The notes under the pieces were generated by a model. The model was not told the DNA's origin. It saw nothing but the letters and a program-made list of their open reading frames with translations, and made no database searches. From Lyngbya sp. PCC 8106 (GTDB lineage: Bacteria > Cyanobacteriota > Cyanobacteriia > Cyanobacteriales > Microcoleaceae), in the NCBI RefSeq assembly GCF_000169095.1, contig NZ_AAVU01000085.1, positions 1 to 10,019 of the forward strand: DNA of 10,019 nt. The letters are read 5' to 3'. The position numbers and the translations under genes were made by a program. Of the stretch, positions 1 through 6,879 are shown one piece after another (the first letter of the stretch is position 1; each line of letters begins with the position of its first letter).

Positions 1-8
1 CATAATTC

Positions 9-14
9 TATAAA
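9..14 (+). promoter_or_regulatory. Possible -10 element for dpsA
   Basis: TATAAA lies about 50 bases before the chosen dps start and fits a sigma-70-type -10 box. The matching -35 would fall outside the window, so this is only a candidate. Confidence 0.25.
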
Positions 15-60
15 CTAAGTTCATTAGCAATAACGGTACTTAATGCGAGGAAATCAAGGC

Positions 61-606
61 ATGACTGAGATTCAAAGTCCGGTGCGTCAGTTGGGCGAAA
101 TGGGTGACAACCCAGTTTTATTTGACCATTCCGTTACAGGGCCGATTTGCGAAGGTATGAATGCCTTGTTAGCAAGCTTTCAGGCACTTTACATCCAATA
201 TCAGAAGCATCATTTTGTGGTTGAGGGAGCGGAGTTCTACTCTGTACATCAGTTTTTCCAAGATAGTTACGAAGAAGTACAAGGACACGTTCACGAACTC
301 GGCGAGCGTCTCAATGGTTTGGGTGGTATTCCAGTAGCCAGCTTTAGCAAATTAGCTGAAATGTGCTGCTTTGAGCCTGAAGCCGATGGATATTACCTAT
401 CCCGCCAAATGCTCGAACATGACCTTGTTGCTGAACAAGCAATTTTACAACTGTTACGCCGTCAAGCCGGACAAGCTGAAAGCCTTGGCGATCGCGCTAC
501 TCGTTATTTATACGAGAAAATTCTCTTAGAAACAGAAGAGCGTGCTTACCATATCGATCATTTCTTAGCAAACGATACGTTAGTTCAAATGAACGGTTCC
601 AAATAA
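61..606 (+). CDS. dpsA: Dps-family ferritin-like protein (DpsA type, His-type ferroxidase centre)
   Basis: A 181-residue protein of the Dps/ferritin family. Family members form 12-subunit cages in the cytoplasm that bind iron, consume hydrogen peroxide and in some cases protect DNA. The signature helix is visible: H51 followed by F52 (the usual HW pair), VEG at 54-56, H63 in the VHQFF segment, then ELGERL at 79-84 with E82, and LGG at 87-89. These match the ferroxidase ligands shared between two Dps subunits, but the usual Asp four residues before the Glu is H78 here. That resembles the His-type centre described for cyanobacterial Dps4-like proteins. The ATG at 61 is preferred over an in-frame ATG at 43 because GAGGAA (47-52) lies 8 bases before it and the family similarity needs nothing earlier. 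It is transcribed alone and is followed directly by an intrinsic terminator. The HIP1 octamer lies inside it at 488-495. The family assignment is firm; iron chemistry and DNA binding are inferred. Confidence 0.93.
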   Translation: MTEIQSPVRQLGEMGDNPVLFDHSVTGPICEGMNALLASFQALYIQYQKHHFVVEGAEFYSVHQFFQDSYEEVQGHVHELGERLNGLGGIPVASFSKLAEMCCFEPEADGYYLSRQMLEHDLVAEQAILQLLRRQAGQAESLGDRATRYLYEKILLETEERAYHIDHFLANDTLVQMNGSK

Positions 607-646
607 TCAAGTTTAATAGCTGAAATTGAATAACGTTTACAAAATA

Positions 647-690
647 AAGTCGGGAATGACCTAAGTTCCTGGCTTTTCTATTTTTATTTC
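647..690 (+). terminator. Rho-independent terminator of dpsA
   Basis: An 11-bp stem (647-657 with 665-675, three G-T wobble pairs) closes a 7-base loop. A T-rich tail (TTTTCTATTTTTATTT) begins inside and just after the right arm. It sits about 40 bases after the dps stop and points the same way, so dps is probably monocistronic and leuS has its own promoter. Confidence 0.75.
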
Positions 691-757
691 TGTTTAACTT
701 GAGCAAGCGTATCTATCTTTGGGACGATTGTTAAAGATGACAAAATGTAGTATTTGT

Positions 758-789
758 ATTGCACTGTCAACAGCTCAGTAAAGTGCAAT
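758..789. repeat. Inverted repeat upstream of leuS
   Basis: ATTGCACT (758-765) and AGTGCAAT (782-789) are perfect 8-base inverted arms with a 16-base spacer, about 75 bases before the leuS start. They could be a dyad operator or an mRNA hairpin. A TATTAT at 807-812 just after it could be a -10 box, in which case the dyad overlaps the -35 region. No T-tract follows, so a terminator is unlikely. The function is unknown. Confidence 0.4.
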
Positions 790-862
790 TGAGATCCAGA
801 GTCGGGTATTATGCAACAATGAGCAAAGAAAGACGATAAACATCCCGCACGGAGTTAGAGTT

Positions 863-3850
863 GTGGAGTCTCGATATAATCCTGCATCCATTGAAGAAAA
901 ATGGCAACAAACTTGGGCTGAAAGTAGCCTGTATAAAACCTCAACAGACGCCCAAAAACCGAAATTTTACACCCTGGCGATGTTTCCCTACCCTTCAGGA
1001 AACTTACACATGGGTCATGTTCGCGTCTATACCATCATCGACGTGATCGCCCGACTGAAACGGATGCAAGGCTTTCGCGTCCTCAACCCGATGGGCTGGG
1101 ATGCTTTCGGACTTCCGGCTGAAAACGCGGCGATTGAACGAAACATACATCCGGCGAAGTGGACGTATCAAAACATCGCCCAGATGAAGCAACAACTCGA
1201 ACGTTTGGGCATTTCCTTCGACTGGGAAAAAGAACTCGCCACCTGTTCACCAGACTACTATCGCTGGACACAGTGGATCTTTTTGCAATTTTACAACGCT
1301 GGACTCGCCTACCAAAAAGAAGCCGCAGTTAACTGGGACCCCATTGATCAAACGGTGTTGGCAAACGAACAAGTAGACAGCGAAGGCCGTTCCTGGCGGT
1401 CTGGGGCGAAAGTTGAACGAAAACTGTTGCGTCAATGGTTTTTGAAAATCACCGAATATGCAGAGGAATTGTTGAACGATTTAGACAAACTTCCCGGTTG
1501 GCCCGAACGGGTGAAATTGATGCAAGCCAACTGGATTGGCAAGTCTACGGGGGCTTATTTAGAATTTTTGATTGCGGGGATGGAAGACAAAATCCCTGTG
1601 TTTACGACTCGCCCAGATACGGTATTTGGGGTGTCTTATGTGGTGTTGGCGCCAGAACATCCGTTAGTCGAAAAGGTAACAACTCCCGAACAAAAACAAG
1701 CGGTTGAGGCGTTTATCAAAGAAGTGTCTCAACAAAGCGAAATGGATCGAACCGCCGAAAATCAACCCAAACGGGGCGTTCCTACAGGCGGAAAAGCGAT
1801 TAACCCTTTTAATGATCAAGAAGTTCCCATCTGGATCGCCGATTATGTGTTGTATGAATACGGGACTGGGGCGGTGATGGGGGTTCCTGCCCACGATACG
1901 CGAGATTTTGCCTTTGCCAAACAGTATGATTTGCCGATCACAACAGTTATTGTTCCAGATGACGCCGATAACGCCGATGAGGAATTAACCGAAGCCTACA
2001 CCGAAACGGGAGTAATGGTGAATTCTGGCCCTTGTAACGGGGAAACTTCCGAAGGCTGCAAACTCGCTGTGATCGAATACGCCGAAGACGAAGGTTATGG
2101 CGAAAGACGGATACAATATCGTTTGCGAGATTGGTTGATTTCCCGACAACGCTACTGGGGGGCGCCGATACCGATTATTCACTGTCCGAAATGCGGGGCG
2201 GTGCCGGTACCCGATGAAGATTTGCCTGTCAAATTGCCGGAAAATGTGGAATTTTCAGGGCGGGGGGCGTCGCCGTTATCGCAGTTGGAAGATTGGGTAA
2301 ATGTTCCTTGTCCGAGTTGTGGAACGCCTGCAAAACGAGAAACAGACACGATGGATACGTTTATGGATTCGTCGTGGTATTTTATGCGGTATCCTGACGC
2401 CAACAATGATCAGCAGGTGTTTGATCCGAAAATTGGCAATGATTGGATGCCCGTCGATCAATATGTGGGCGGGATTGAACACGCGATTTTACACTTATTA
2501 TATTCGCGGTTTTTTACAAAAGTAATGCGCGATTGCAAATTGTTGAATTGCGATGAACCGTTTAGTCGTTTGTTAACTCAGGGAATGGTTCACGGGTTGA
2601 CTTATAAAAATCCGGTGACGGGTAAGTATATTCCTTCGGCAAAAGTGAACCCAGAAGATCCCAAAGATCCGGAAACTGGGGAGAAGTTGGAAGTCTTCTA
2701 TGAGAAGATGTCAAAGTCGAAATACAACGGGGTTGATCCGTTGGAGGTGATGGCGAAATATGGGGCGGATACGGCGAGAATGTTTATTCTATTTAAGGCG
2801 CCGCCTGAGAAGGATTTGGAATGGGATGATGCGGATGTTGAGGGTCAATTTCGCTTCTTAAATCGGGTTTGGCGGTTGGTTAGTGAATTCAGTCGTTATC
2901 ATACTCCAAATATATTACCTCAAGAACAACCACAAGATAAATGGTGGCAGAAGAATAAGATTGTCAATACTATTGGGGGATTTTTCAATAGTAATCGACA
3001 ACGAATTGATACACTTATTCCAATCTCATTGATACCTATATTCCTCTTTTTAGGTGTGTCATTAATCCATGATGTCAACCAGATTCCCCTAGTGGGAGGC
3101 TTATTGAAAAACATCTTTATAGGTCTAGGTGCATTGACAACGTTGAAATTCTCTTTTGATCAACTACTTTGGGAAAATAAACGTAAGGAATTCAAGAAAA
3201 AAGCCCAACACTTAGCTGTTGAATATTTTGGTGAAAAGGCATTGGCTAAGAATACAGATACTTCACACAAAGCATCTGGAACTTCATCTGAATTCAACAA
3301 TGTCAAGAAAAATGATTTCAAACCGATTCCTGAAGAAACTCTTGAGTTGAGTAAGGAAGAAAAGGATTTAAGGCGGGCAATTCACACGGCAATTAAAGAG
3401 GTAACGGAGGATTTAGACGGAGATTATCAGTTTAATACAGCGGTGTCAGAATTGATGAAGTTGAGTAATGCAATTAGTGACGCTGACTGTAAAAACTCGC
3501 CTGTTTATCGCGAGGGAATTGAAACGTTATTGAAGTTGTTGGCGCCGTTTTCGCCGCATATTTCTGAGGAGTTGTGGCAGAGTTTGGGTTACAAAGATTC
3601 GGTTCATACACAAACTTGGCCTGATGTTGATTTGGATGCTTTAGTTGTCGATGAAATCACTTTGGTAATACAAGTCAATGGCAAAACTCGGGGGACGATT
3701 CAAGTTCCCGCCAAAGCGGATAAAGCCACGTTAGAACAGTTAGCAACAGACTCGGAAGTTGCCCAACGTTATCTGGAAAATAAAGAGGTGAAAAAGGTGA
3801 TTGTTGTTCCCGGTAAGTTGGTTAATTTTGTGGTTCCACAAGCTAAATAA
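863..3850 (+). CDS. leuS: Leucyl-tRNA synthetase with internal CAAD-like membrane domain
   Basis: Class I enzyme that charges tRNA-Leu with leucine and edits mischarged products. Visible landmarks: HMGH (49-52) and KMSKS (615-619), which bind ATP; the CP1 editing domain with TTRPDT (248-253) and the conserved Asp D345 in AHDTRDF; and a Cys4 zinc module (C441, C444, C483, C486). A typical C-terminal domain contains QVNGKTRG and ends in VPGKLVNFVV. The start is GTG at 863, with GGAG at 851-854 placed 8 bases upstream, and family similarity begins at once. The protein has 995 residues against about 860 in typical bacterial LeuRS. The excess is one block at about 680-822, inside the anticodon-binding helical bundle, with two hydrophobic helices (about 718-735 and 741-761). 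This block is more AT-rich than the flanking enzyme: 20 G/C in 60 at 3001-3060, against 36 in 60 at 1081-1140. The enzyme should work in the cytoplasm while tethered to a membrane. The frame is intact throughout. Confidence 0.97.
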   Translation: MESRYNPASIEEKWQQTWAESSLYKTSTDAQKPKFYTLAMFPYPSGNLHMGHVRVYTIIDVIARLKRMQGFRVLNPMGWDAFGLPAENAAIERNIHPAKWTYQNIAQMKQQLERLGISFDWEKELATCSPDYYRWTQWIFLQFYNAGLAYQKEAAVNWDPIDQTVLANEQVDSEGRSWRSGAKVERKLLRQWFLKITEYAEELLNDLDKLPGWPERVKLMQANWIGKSTGAYLEFLIAGMEDKIPVFTTRPDTVFGVSYVVLAPEHPLVEKVTTPEQKQAVEAFIKEVSQQSEMDRTAENQPKRGVPTGGKAINPFNDQEVPIWIADYVLYEYGTGAVMGVPAHDTRDFAFAKQYDLPITTVIVPDDADNADEELTEAYTETGVMVNSGPCNGETSEGCKLAVIEYAEDEGYGERRIQYRLRDWLISRQRYWGAPIPIIHCPKCGAVPVPDEDLPVKLPENVEFSGRGASPLSQLEDWVNVPCPSCGTPAKRETDTMDTFMDSSWYFMRYPDANNDQQVFDPKIGNDWMPVDQYVGGIEHAILHLLYSRFFTKVMRDCKLLNCDEPFSRLLTQGMVHGLTYKNPVTGKYIPSAKVNPEDPKDPETGEKLEVFYEKMSKSKYNGVDPLEVMAKYGADTARMFILFKAPPEKDLEWDDADVEGQFRFLNRVWRLVSEFSRYHTPNILPQEQPQDKWWQKNKIVNTIGGFFNSNRQRIDTLIPISLIPIFLFLGVSLIHDVNQIPLVGGLLKNIFIGLGALTTLKFSFDQLLWENKRKEFKKKAQHLAVEYFGEKALAKNTDTSHKASGTSSEFNNVKKNDFKPIPEETLELSKEEKDLRRAIHTAIKEVTEDLDGDYQFNTAVSELMKLSNAISDADCKNSPVYREGIETLLKLLAPFSPHISEELWQSLGYKDSVHTQTWPDVDLDALVVDEITLVIQVNGKTRGTIQVPAKADKATLEQLATDSEVAQRYLENKEVKKVIVVPGKLVNFVVPQAK
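2903..3331 (+). other. CAAD-like two-helix membrane domain nested in LeuRS
   Basis: This segment encodes residues about 681-823, absent from ordinary LeuRS. It holds a basic, polar lead-in, a first hydrophobic helix (LIPISLIPIFLFLGVSLI), the short turn HDVNQIPLVGG, a second hydrophobic stretch to about 761, then a charged helix rich in Lys/Arg and a Ser/Thr/Asn-rich linker back to the enzyme. The arrangement of two helices around an N-x-IPL turn, followed by a basic helix, matches the CAAD domain (cyanobacterial aminoacyl-tRNA synthetase appended domain). CAAD is known to anchor some Glu-, Ile-, Leu- and ValRS enzymes to thylakoid membranes and is related to plant CURT1. Having two helices returns the chain to the same side, so the enzyme can fold around it. 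The exact boundaries are my estimate. Confidence 0.8.
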
Positions 3851-3883
3851 TCCCGTTTGGAGTCGCGCAAAGAACGCTTTTAT

Positions 3884-3925
3884 CAGGGGTATTTTTTCCC
3901 GAGTTCTCTCGAAAATATCCCCCTG
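3884..3925 (+). terminator. Long stem-loop after leuS (possible 3' end)
   Basis: CAGGGG plus TATTTT (3884-3895) pairs with AAAATA (3912-3917) and CCCCTG (3920-3925) across a two-base bulge. The inner CGAG/CTCG pair (3900-3903 with 3908-3911) closes on a TTCT loop. It lies 34 bases after the leuS stop. No T-tract follows on the plus strand, so it may stabilise the mRNA 3' end or pause transcription rather than be a textbook terminator. Confidence 0.5.
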
Positions 3926-3934
3926 AGTTAGCCT

Positions 3935-3981
3935 AAAAAAAAGGGGGAATAAGAGGGGAATTGGTTTAAAAGTCCCCCTTT
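3935..3981 (-). terminator. Terminator of the ApeA-like gene, or cyanobacterial GGGGGA/TCCCCC repeat
   Basis: AAAGGGGGA (3940-3948) and TCCCCCTTT (3973-3981) are perfect 9-base inverted arms. On the minus strand the hairpin runs into eight T (the A-run at 3935-3942), the layout of an intrinsic terminator for the gene ending at 4037. The stem also resembles the abundant short inverted repeats with runs of five C or G found between genes in filamentous cyanobacteria, so it may be a mobile repeat doing terminator duty. Together with the hairpin at 3884-3925 it closes off two convergent genes. Confidence 0.6.
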
Positions 3982-4036
3982 CTATGGGAAGATGTGTACC
4001 ATTACTTGTTATATTTTATATTAGTTAATAAATATT

Positions 4037-5314
4037 CTAGCGTGTTAAGATCAGAATATTTTTAATGTCTTGGTAATCAAAATCAAGTTTTTCCAGCAAG
4101 CAGACTCTAAATAATAGTTTTAAAGTATCTCTACATTCGAGGATTTGTTCTTGGCTTAAAAGTGTTTTATTCTGAGTTCCTAGATGAGAATAATAGTTTC
4201 TTGTGTCTTTGATTAATTCTGCAAAATCATCCTCATTTTTTTGAATAATCATTGCACTGGATTTAAACAAATTATAACAATAATGCTTATATCTTTTTAA
4301 GAAATCAGCAATTCTATGTTTAAGTATCGATTTGTTTCTTGGATTAATAACTATTTTATGATAACCTTCAATTACTTGTACTAAAGATAAAAACTGATTT
4401 TCAATAGAAGAATATCCTTTGGAGTAATATTGAGTAAAAAAGTAAATGTTTATAGGATCTGATGCAATTTTATTTAATTTTATCCAGGTATCCATAATTT
4501 TTTGAAACCTATCTTGTATATAGCTAAATTCACAACCCAGAGTAATATTATTACCTATTATTTGTGATGAAATTTCTTCATTGTATAGATAAAAATTGAT
4601 GAGTTGAATAAATGAATCTTGTTTATCTTCCAACTCTAGCTTAACATTAGTTGGGTAATTGGGCTTATTTGTTGCAAGAGTCAAAAAATTTTGCAATAAA
4701 TATATTACCTTGTGATGCGTTTCCTCAAAGCTCTGCGGTTTAATAAACCTTACTTTTATATAAGATTCTGATTTCCAACTAATCTCATTAAAACGCCTTT
4801 TCAATATTGACTCTTGGTATATTGTTATTGCTCCTATTGATGTATTATAAGTTTTGTTTTTACCTTGCTCACACTCAAATTTAAAGGTATCATTTTCTTG
4901 GTCTGCTTTAATAACTTTTGAAGTATTACCCCAGGAAGAAGAAAAAGTATAGCTTAATAAGGCTGATGTAAATTTAATCGCTTCAAATTTATTATTAATT
5001 AATGAATTTTTTATACATCTGCTTACATAGTAAGTTCTAGTTGTAGACATAGATTTTTTAGCAATATCCATTCTTTGTATAGATACACCTACTTCTTCAC
5101 AATCGAACAATGTAAAATATTCTCCTTCAGCTAAACCATGAATAAGCTTGCTTCTAGGAATAGTATGTAAGTCCTCTAAAATTTCTAGAATAGGACGTTG
5201 ATTATTATTTAACGTTAAAACTCCCAAAAACTTTTTATCTGAATTATCAGGAAACCACCATTGACCCTGATACTTAACTTCACTCACAGTTGAATCCTCT
5301 CTAACAATTTTCAT
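4037..5314 (-). CDS. ApeA-like HEPN protein, candidate anti-phage defence gene
   Basis: A 425-residue protein. Near the N-terminus is YQGQWWFPDN (15-24), then a Gly at 31 followed by VLTL, and alternating beta-type sequence to about residue 220. This matches the look of the ApeA N-terminal domain. The C-terminal third is helical and contains R372-NYYS-H377, the R-x4-H signature of HEPN RNases, preceded by D370. ApeA is a single-gene anti-phage protein thought to cause abortive infection through its HEPN RNase. The gene is strikingly AT-rich (11 G/C in 60 at 4261-4320), unlike leuS, which suggests acquisition by transfer. I chose the ATG at 5312-5314. An in-frame TTG at 5336-5338 would add eight residues, but it lies directly against a hairpin and has C-runs where a ribosome site should be; the ATG has no strong site either. 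No signal peptide or membrane helix is visible. The defence role is inferred from domain similarity by eye; a HEPN protein of another subtype is the main alternative. Confidence 0.72.
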   Translation of the reverse strand: MKIVREDSTVSEVKYQGQWWFPDNSDKKFLGVLTLNNNQRPILEILEDLHTIPRSKLIHGLAEGEYFTLFDCEEVGVSIQRMDIAKKSMSTTRTYYVSRCIKNSLINNKFEAIKFTSALLSYTFSSSWGNTSKVIKADQENDTFKFECEQGKNKTYNTSIGAITIYQESILKRRFNEISWKSESYIKVRFIKPQSFEETHHKVIYLLQNFLTLATNKPNYPTNVKLELEDKQDSFIQLINFYLYNEEISSQIIGNNITLGCEFSYIQDRFQKIMDTWIKLNKIASDPINIYFFTQYYSKGYSSIENQFLSLVQVIEGYHKIVINPRNKSILKHRIADFLKRYKHYCYNLFKSSAMIIQKNEDDFAELIKDTRNYYSHLGTQNKTLLSQEQILECRDTLKLLFRVCLLEKLDFDYQDIKNILILTR

Positions 5315-5338
5315 TTTCTTATTACGGAATCCAAACAA

Positions 5339-5376
5339 GGGGGGTTGATTCTTTTTCTAGACTAAACCAACCGCCC
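5339..5376 (-). terminator. Hairpin between the solute-binding protein gene and the ApeA-like gene
   Basis: The arms 5339-5350 and 5365-5376 pair over 12 positions with one mismatch and one G-T wobble, around a 14-base loop. It lies 46 bases beyond the stop of the upstream minus-strand gene. On that strand the following sequence is TTGTTTGG, only a weak T-tract. It is a plausible but imperfect terminator that would separate the two minus-strand genes. Confidence 0.45.
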
Positions 5377-5422
5377 TGATTTTCACCTCGGTAGAATCAC
5401 AGATTTTTAACTTTTGTTGAGT

Positions 5423-6739
5423 TTAGGAACGTTGATTCCAAGCCGTTTCCGCGTCTAAAATTGCCCCTTCAACCGTTTTTTGATTCAACATCGCTGCTTG
5501 TAAGTTATCATAAATAATCTTCTGTAACTTTTTGATATCTTTCAATGGCGGAAGTAATATTTCTGTTTCATCCATCTGTTTTGCACTAATAATTCTAGCT
5601 TCATCTTCCTGAGTATTTCTCCCTTGAACGGGTCTAAAATAACTATCTTTTAATGCTTCAACTGTTGAAGGTAATACATTTGCGGCTTTAGCAAAGGCTA
5701 ATTGATTGGTAGAATTGGTTACAAATAAGGAAAACTTTAGGGCATTTTCAGGATTTTCGGTTTCCCGAGGAATGACTAAATTCATCACCGCTACGCTTTT
5801 TTTACCTGTTTCTCCGGTAATTTGGGGGGCGGGAGTCGAAACTTTCGCAATGGTTGGGGCGTTTTCTGCAATGGCTTTTAAAAACTGTGGCCCGGAAGTT
5901 AAAATCGCAATTTCTCCCGCTTGATATAACTCAACAGCCCGTCGATGTCCTTGAGTTAATACTTCTTGAGGAAGTAAGTTTTGTTGATATAAATCAACCC
6001 AATATTGAAACGCGGCTATTCCTTCAGGGGTGTTGAATGCAGCTTGATTTTTTTCATCAACTAACTGCACACCCATCTGAACTAAAGACTGCAAAACTTG
6101 GGAAGAATCTTCAGGAACAAACGAAACAAAAAAGGCATATTTACCCGTTTTATCTTTAATTATTTGAGCAATTTCTGCGAGTTCTGTATAGGTTTTTGGT
6201 GAGGTTTTTAAATCTGCTTTTTTGAATAAGTCTTCATTATAAATCGTGATTTGAGTCGTTAGATACCAGGGAATTCCAAAGGTTTTTAAGGTACAATTAT
6301 CACCGTCACAACTTTTAATACTACTCGCATCCCAAATATTTGATAAATATTGTGACTTTACATCTTCAGGAACCTGTTCATTTAAACTAATCCAAGCATT
6401 TCGTCCTGCAAGTAAAGCCGCAAAGTCAGGGTTTAAGTTCACAACATCTGGTGCATTTTTTGCGGAAACGGCTGCCAATATTTTACTTTCCATAGCTGAC
6501 CAAGGCACATCCACCCAGCGAATTTTTAACTCTGGATTTTTGGCTTCAAAGTTAGCAATTAATTGATTAAAATAATCATTAAATTGGGGTTGAAGCTGCA
6601 TCGTCCAAAATTCAATCTCTTGACGATTATCATTTTGATTATTATCCGGGTTAATCGTTGCACAACTGACAACCCAACTCAACAGTAAACCAACTAAGGC
6701 AAGTATTCCGCTTCGTTTCCAGATGTTCAGACGTTTCAT
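5423..6739 (-). CDS. Sugar-type ABC transporter solute-binding lipoprotein
   Basis: A 438-residue family 1 extracellular solute-binding protein (UgpB/MalE-like), which would capture a sugar or sugar derivative outside the plasma membrane and hand it to an ABC permease. The N-terminus is a lipoprotein signal: MKRLNIWKR, a hydrophobic core at 11-24, then the lipobox VVSC with the lipidated Cys at 26, followed by an Asn/Gln/Asp-rich linker. The mature part begins EIEFWTM and shows the family's FEAKNPELKIRWVDVPW, APDVVNLN and GIPWYLTT segments. The ATG at 6737-6739 places the signal peptide correctly. A longer reading from a TTG at 6817 would bury it behind 26 polar residues and is unlikely. The ribosome site is weak. 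No permease or ATPase gene lies next to it, so it is an orphan component whose partners must be encoded elsewhere. The substrate cannot be told from the sequence; relatives in cyanobacteria include glucosylglycerol/trehalose/sucrose-type binding proteins. Confidence 0.88.
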   Translation of the reverse strand: MKRLNIWKRSGILALVGLLLSWVVSCATINPDNNQNDNRQEIEFWTMQLQPQFNDYFNQLIANFEAKNPELKIRWVDVPWSAMESKILAAVSAKNAPDVVNLNPDFAALLAGRNAWISLNEQVPEDVKSQYLSNIWDASSIKSCDGDNCTLKTFGIPWYLTTQITIYNEDLFKKADLKTSPKTYTELAEIAQIIKDKTGKYAFFVSFVPEDSSQVLQSLVQMGVQLVDEKNQAAFNTPEGIAAFQYWVDLYQQNLLPQEVLTQGHRRAVELYQAGEIAILTSGPQFLKAIAENAPTIAKVSTPAPQITGETGKKSVAVMNLVIPRETENPENALKFSLFVTNSTNQLAFAKAANVLPSTVEALKDSYFRPVQGRNTQEDEARIISAKQMDETEILLPPLKDIKKLQKIIYDNLQAAMLNQKTVEGAILDAETAWNQRS

Positions 6740-6879
6740 AGCGTGGGGATGTTTACTCGCAAGACAGGACGAAAATTGAGGATATTTGTTTCTAGAGATA
6801 AATGTGCCGGGTGACAACTAATAACTATACTGCTAAGAGCAGAAATTTTTTGCTGTCATTCATCCTATTATCAGCAGTA
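6740..6879. promoter_or_regulatory. Divergent intergenic region
   Basis: The 140 bases between the two divergent starts (6739 on minus, 6880 on plus) must hold the promoters of both the solute-binding protein and the glycosyltransferase. A TATACT at 6826-6831 could be a plus-strand -10, but no convincing -35 is placed 17 bases before it. A short perfect hairpin CTGCT-AAG-AGCAG (6830-6842) followed by AAATTTTTT lies in the leader. No repressor site was recognised. Confidence 0.45.

Noticed and set aside
497..706. Minus-strand frame overlapping the dps 3' end and its terminator
   Set aside because: It runs through the dps terminator hairpin, has no ribosome site and no recognisable protein features.
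819..839. Six-codon leader ORF before leuS
   Set aside because: No ribosome site and no leucine codons, so it does not look like an attenuation leader peptide.
2179..2406. Minus-strand frame inside leuS
   Set aside because: It lies antisense to the zinc module of leuS and shows no family motif; it is a by-product of leuS codon use, like the other frames nested in leuS.
5315..5338. TTG start extending the ApeA-like protein by eight residues
   Set aside because: It abuts a hairpin and has C-runs instead of a ribosome site; the conserved region begins well after the ATG at 5314.
6740..6817. TTG start extending the solute-binding protein by 26 residues
   Set aside because: It would place a polar stretch before an otherwise standard lipoprotein signal peptide.
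6830..6848. CTGCT-AAG-AGCAG hairpin followed by AAATTTTTT as an attenuator
   Set aside because: The stem is only 5 bp, the loop is 3 bases and the T-run is separated from the stem; too weak to call.
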